Below, one piece after another: positions 5,601 through 7,589 of a DNA stretch of 7,589 nucleotides. The stretch lies in assembly GCA_946404295.1 (NCBI GenBank), contig CAMJDE010000083.1, positions 1 through 7,589 on the forward strand, in the 5' to 3' direction. The stretch is from an uncultured Clostridia bacterium (GTDB lineage Bacteria; Bacillota; Clostridia; Oscillospirales; CAG-272). Position 1 is the first letter of the stretch. The number at the start of each line of letters is the position of its first letter. The notes beneath the pieces are model-generated. The model was not told the DNA's origin. It was given only the letters and a program-made list of their open reading frames with translations, and searched no databases. Both the position numbers and the translations under genes were made by a program.

Positions 5601-5807
5601 GGACTGCCGTATTCAGCGCAGATCGAAAAGCGCGATTAGGACAGAAAAAGCCGTTTGTTGTTCACACTTTTACCAATCAGAGGTGAAAAACCTACGGTTT
5701 TTTTCTTTTTTATTCAAGCGCTTTTCTATCCCCGTTCTCGCCCTCTCGCAGTATAGTATACAGCTTCGGAGCGAGAGCGGGGATTCTGCATCTGACTACG
5801 GCAGTCC
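5601..5807. repeat. 207-bp foldback element between trxB and nrdG (MITE-like or structured RNA)
   Basis: The ends are inverted repeats: GGACTGCCGTA (5601-5611) pairs exactly with 5797-5807. The match continues imperfectly (TCAG, GCAGA) to about 5622 and 5786. Inside, GATCGAAAAGCGC (5621-5633) pairs with 5718-5730 at 12 of 13 positions. An A/T-rich extension (about 5640-5654 with 5695-5709) and TTTTACC/GGTGAAAA lengthen the rod. A separate 14-bp hairpin (5728-5741 with 5771-5784) forms the other branch. It starts three bases past the trxB stop and ends just before the nrdG ribosome binding site, so it fills the gap. TTTT flanks both sides (5595-5598 and 5808-5811), a possible but weak target duplication. 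No ORF of note lies inside. It could be a miniature inverted-repeat element, a noncoding RNA or a leader structure. Confidence 0.6.
5728..5784. other. Large stem-loop with TATA-rich dyad in the loop
   Basis: ATCCCCGTTCTCGC (5728-5741) pairs with 5771-5784 over 14 positions, with a single T-G wobble. The loop of 29 bases contains a second copy of the right-pairing sequence, CTCTCGC (5743-5749), so the right arm GCGAGAG (5771-5777) has two possible partners. It also contains the palindrome GTATAGTATAC (5751-5761). There is no T-run on either side, so it is a poor intrinsic terminator for trxB. It may be an RNA switch-like structure or a protein binding site. Confidence 0.55.
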
Positions 5808-5809
5808 TT

Positions 5810-6718
5810 TTATACCAATTCAGACGCCGCCAAAGCAGCCACCGCCCCGTCCCCGCAAGCCGTCGTCAACTGCCGCACGTTCTTGACCCGGCAGTCGCCC
5901 GCGGTGAAGATGCCCGGGACGTTCGTTTTGCAGTCCTCTTTCGCGTCGATATAGCCCGCGTCGTCAAGACCCACGAGCGAGGCGAACGCGCCGGCGGCGG
6001 GGGAATGTCCGATCGCGACGAACAGTCCGTCGACCGGAAGCGTCTCTTCCTCTCCCGTCACGGGATCGCGAAGCGAGAGCCCCGAGAGTTGCCCGTCTCC
6101 CTTCAGCGCCGTGACGACGCGCGGGGTCTTGACCGTGATCTTCGGTTCGGCTTTCAGTTTCGCGACCATCGCGTCCTCGGCGCGGAAAGCGTCGCGGCGG
6201 TGGATCAGATACACCTTTTCCGCCATTGCGGCAAGGTAGAGCGCGTCGTCAAGCGCCGAGTTGCCCCCGCCGACCACGGCGACCGTTTTTCCGCGGAAGA
6301 ACGCCCCGTCGCAGACGGCGCAGTAGGAAACGCCCCGTCCCGTCAGTTCCTCTTCACGCTCGACGCCGAGTTTGCGGGCGGCGGCGCCGACCGCGAGGAT
6401 CACGGTCTTCGCCTTGTACTCCCCACAATCGCTTTGGACGGTGAAATTTCCGACCGACCCCGAGATCGCCGTCACGCTCTCAAACGCGAACGTGACCCCA
6501 AGCCCGTCGGCTTGCTCGAAGAGAGCGGCGGAATAATCCACGCCGCTGATCTCCTTGATCCCGGGATAGTTCTCGACGAGCGACGCCCGCGAGATCTGTC
6601 CGCCGATCGCCTCGCGCTCGAAGAGCAGGACGCGTTTTCCGGCTCTGGCTCCGTATATGCCGGCGGTCAGCCCCGCAGGGCCGCCGCCGACGATCGCAAT
6701 ATCAAAGAAGTCGCTCAT
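5810..6718 (-). CDS. trxB: Thioredoxin reductase (NADPH, FAD flavoprotein)
   Basis: This cytoplasmic enzyme transfers electrons from NADPH through FAD and a redox-active disulfide to a thioredoxin or glutaredoxin-like protein. The product has 302 residues, the usual low-molecular-weight length (about 300-320). Motifs in order are FAD-binding GGGPAG (11-16), the redox pair C133-AV-C136, NADPH-binding GGGNSA (150-155), the NADPH-phosphate site HRRDAFRA (173-180), and GD (284-285) of the second FAD motif, followed by RQLTTACGDG. The HRR motif argues for NADPH rather than ferredoxin as donor. The ATG at 6716-6718 overlaps the upstream nrdD stop as ATGA, and I see no Shine-Dalgarno sequence before it. 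Translation therefore probably depends on ribosomes ending nrdD. A longer frame to 6910 only reads across nrdD and is rejected. The likely electron acceptor is the redoxin domain fused to NrdD. Confidence 0.95.
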   Translation of the reverse strand: MSDFFDIAIVGGGPAGLTAGIYGARAGKRVLLFEREAIGGQISRASLVENYPGIKEISGVDYSAALFEQADGLGVTFAFESVTAISGSVGNFTVQSDCGEYKAKTVILAVGAAARKLGVEREEELTGRGVSYCAVCDGAFFRGKTVAVVGGGNSALDDALYLAAMAEKVYLIHRRDAFRAEDAMVAKLKAEPKITVKTPRVVTALKGDGQLSGLSLRDPVTGEEETLPVDGLFVAIGHSPAAGAFASLVGLDDAGYIDAKEDCKTNVPGIFTAGDCRVKNVRQLTTACGDGAVAALAASELV

Positions 6719-7589
6719 TGGTTCAGATAACCGCGGATCGCGGACAGCCCGACCAGAGGCGTGACCTGCGCGCCCGAGAAGACGAGCATCGTCGGCGCCT
6801 GCCGGATCCCGTACTGCTTCGCGTAGGCGGGATCTTCGTCGGCGTTCACCACCGAATAGGCGATCCCCGCCCCGTCCATCAGGCGTTTCGCGATCGCGCA
6901 GTTCGGGCATTTGGTCGTCGTCACGAGGACCAGGCGGTCGGCGTTGACGCTCTTCGCCTTCGCCGCGGCGTCTGCTCCGACCTTCGCTTCTTCGGCTCTC
7001 GCCGCCGCGCGCGCGGCGCGCTCGTCGGGAGAAGCAAGCCCGTCGACGATATAGGTCTTGCGCTCCTTGAACTCCTCGCGTTTACCATCGTTCCAGTTCT
7101 GCACGGGACGGTAGTAACCGGTGATCCGGCTGTAGACCTCGGCTTTCTTTCCGCAGATCGGGCAGACGTACTGCTCGCCGACGAGATAGCCGTGATCGGC
7201 GCAGATCGAGTAGGTCGGGGAGATCGTGTAGTAGGGAAGTTTGTAGTTCTCGGCGATCTTCCGCACCAGAGCCGCCGCGGCGCGCCAGTCGGTCATCTTC
7301 TGACCGAGGAAGGCGTGGAAAACGGTGCCCGAGGTGTAGAGGGTCTGCAGTTCGTCCTGAATGTCGAGCGCCGAGAAGATGTCGTCGGTGAAGCTGACCG
7401 GCAGATGCGAACTGTTGGTGTAGTAGGGGGTGCCGCAGTCGCCCGACGCCGTTTTGATGTCGGGGAACCGCTTTTTGTCGTGCTTGGCGAGCCGGTAGGC
7501 GGTCGACTCGGCGGGCGTCGCCTCGAGGTTGTAGAGGTCGCCGTACTTCTCCTGATAGTCGGAGAGGCGCTCGCGCATGTGGTTCAGCA
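6715..7589 (-). CDS. nrdD: Anaerobic ribonucleoside-triphosphate reductase, C-terminal part, fused to a redoxin domain
   Basis: Class III ribonucleotide reductase converts NTPs to dNTPs in anaerobes using a glycyl radical. The frame is open to the right edge, so the N-terminus and most of the catalytic core lie outside. Numbering from the internal Met at 7578, recognisable parts are YNLEATPAE (15-23), RFPDI (37-41), PYYTNSSHLPV (51-61) and YTSGTVFH (81-88). A metal site follows, with C126-x2-H129 and C139-x2-C142. The radical loop is RITGYYRPVQNWNDGK, with Gly154 as the radical residue. NrdD proteins normally end soon after RKTY (173-176). Here an Ala-rich linker (about 177-214) is followed by a glutaredoxin/thioredoxin-like domain of about 72 residues with C224-PN-C227 and a cis-Pro motif QAPT (260-263). 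The stop overlaps the trxB start. The fused redoxin is probably the built-in reductant, which suggests a redoxin-dependent rather than formate-dependent enzyme. Confidence 0.93.
   Translation of the reverse strand, partial: LNHMRERLSDYQEKYGDLYNLEATPAESTAYRLAKHDKKRFPDIKTASGDCGTPYYTNSSHLPVSFTDDIFSALDIQDELQTLYTSGTVFHAFLGQKMTDWRAAAALVRKIAENYKLPYYTISPTYSICADHGYLVGEQYVCPICGKKAEVYSRITGYYRPVQNWNDGKREEFKERKTYIVDGLASPDERAARAAARAEEAKVGADAAAKAKSVNADRLVLVTTTKCPNCAIAKRLMDGAGIAYSVVNADEDPAYAKQYGIRQAPTMLVFSGAQVTPLVGLSAIRGYLNQ

Noticed and set aside
4325..5686. Plus-strand open frames opposite the LRR gene and nrdG
   Set aside because: They lie antisense to genes with clear motifs and ribosome binding sites, and their compositions (Arg, Asp, Val, His rich) are typical of shadow frames.
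5680..5712. Plus-strand terminator made of AAAAACC-TAC-GGTTTTT plus T-rich tail
   Set aside because: The stem is short and A/T-rich, and no plus-strand gene lies upstream to terminate. The same bases fit better as part of the longer foldback.
5585..5720. Promoter for nrdG on the minus strand inside the foldback element
   Set aside because: TTGAAT with TAGGTT, and TGAACA with CCTAAT, are only partial matches. Neither is convincing, so I leave nrdG as read through from nrdD-trxB or from an unseen weak promoter.
5683..5886. Small plus-strand frame of 67 codons in the trxB-nrdG gap
   Set aside because: It lies partly in the foldback element and partly antisense to the trxB end, has no good ribosome binding site, and its sequence is low complexity (Phe, then Pro/Ser).
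6719..6910. Upstream extension of trxB by 64 codons
   Set aside because: The extension reads across the redoxin domain of nrdD in another frame. The FAD-binding motif of TrxB starts nine residues after the Met at 6718, as in the family.

Overview
The window looks like chromosomal DNA from a fairly GC-rich anaerobic member of the Bacillota, probably a gut-type Clostridia lineage. The signs are strong AAGGAGG-type ribosome binding sites, a near-consensus sigma-70/SigA promoter, a class III (oxygen-sensitive, glycyl-radical) ribonucleotide reductase system, a BspA-type leucine-rich-repeat surface protein and a cluster of small lipoproteins. The phylum is a reasonable inference. Nothing here fixes a genus.

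Left part, plus strand (1-3910). The window opens inside tgt, the tRNA-guanine transglycosylase, which runs to 1094 and is followed by a perfect 15-bp GC-rich inverted repeat. A clear promoter (TTGACA, 17 bp, TACAAT at 1167-1195) with a small dyad in its spacer then starts what appears to be a three-gene operon. All three genes encode paralogous lipoproteins of unrecognised family (262-272 residues), each with its lipid-accepting Cys at residue 28. Each protein also looks like two copies of one domain of about 100 residues. The operon ends at a strong rho-independent hairpin (3881-3910) that works in both directions, because the gene on its far side converges on it.

Right part, minus strand (7589-3926). 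In transcription order this holds the 3' part of nrdD, then trxB, a 207-bp intergenic foldback sequence, nrdG and a membrane-anchored LRR protein. The nrdD product carries, after its glycyl-radical domain, an Ala-rich linker and a glutaredoxin/thioredoxin-like domain with a CPNC motif. The nrdD stop and the trxB start overlap as ATGA. The likely working model is that NADPH electrons pass through TrxB to the fused redoxin domain, which re-reduces the NrdD active site after each turnover, while NrdG makes the glycyl radical. The redox chain for anaerobic dNTP synthesis would then be packaged into a fusion plus one coupled gene. The LRR gene is tied to nrdG by a ribosome binding site that overlaps the nrdG stop codon, though no functional link is evident.

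The most interesting points are the NrdD-redoxin fusion coupled to TrxB, the 207-bp foldback element that fills the trxB-nrdG gap, and the tandem, internally duplicated lipoprotein family with signs of gene conversion. There is no gene-free stretch longer than 300 bases. I saw no tRNA, rRNA, CRISPR array, transposase gene or integrase gene.
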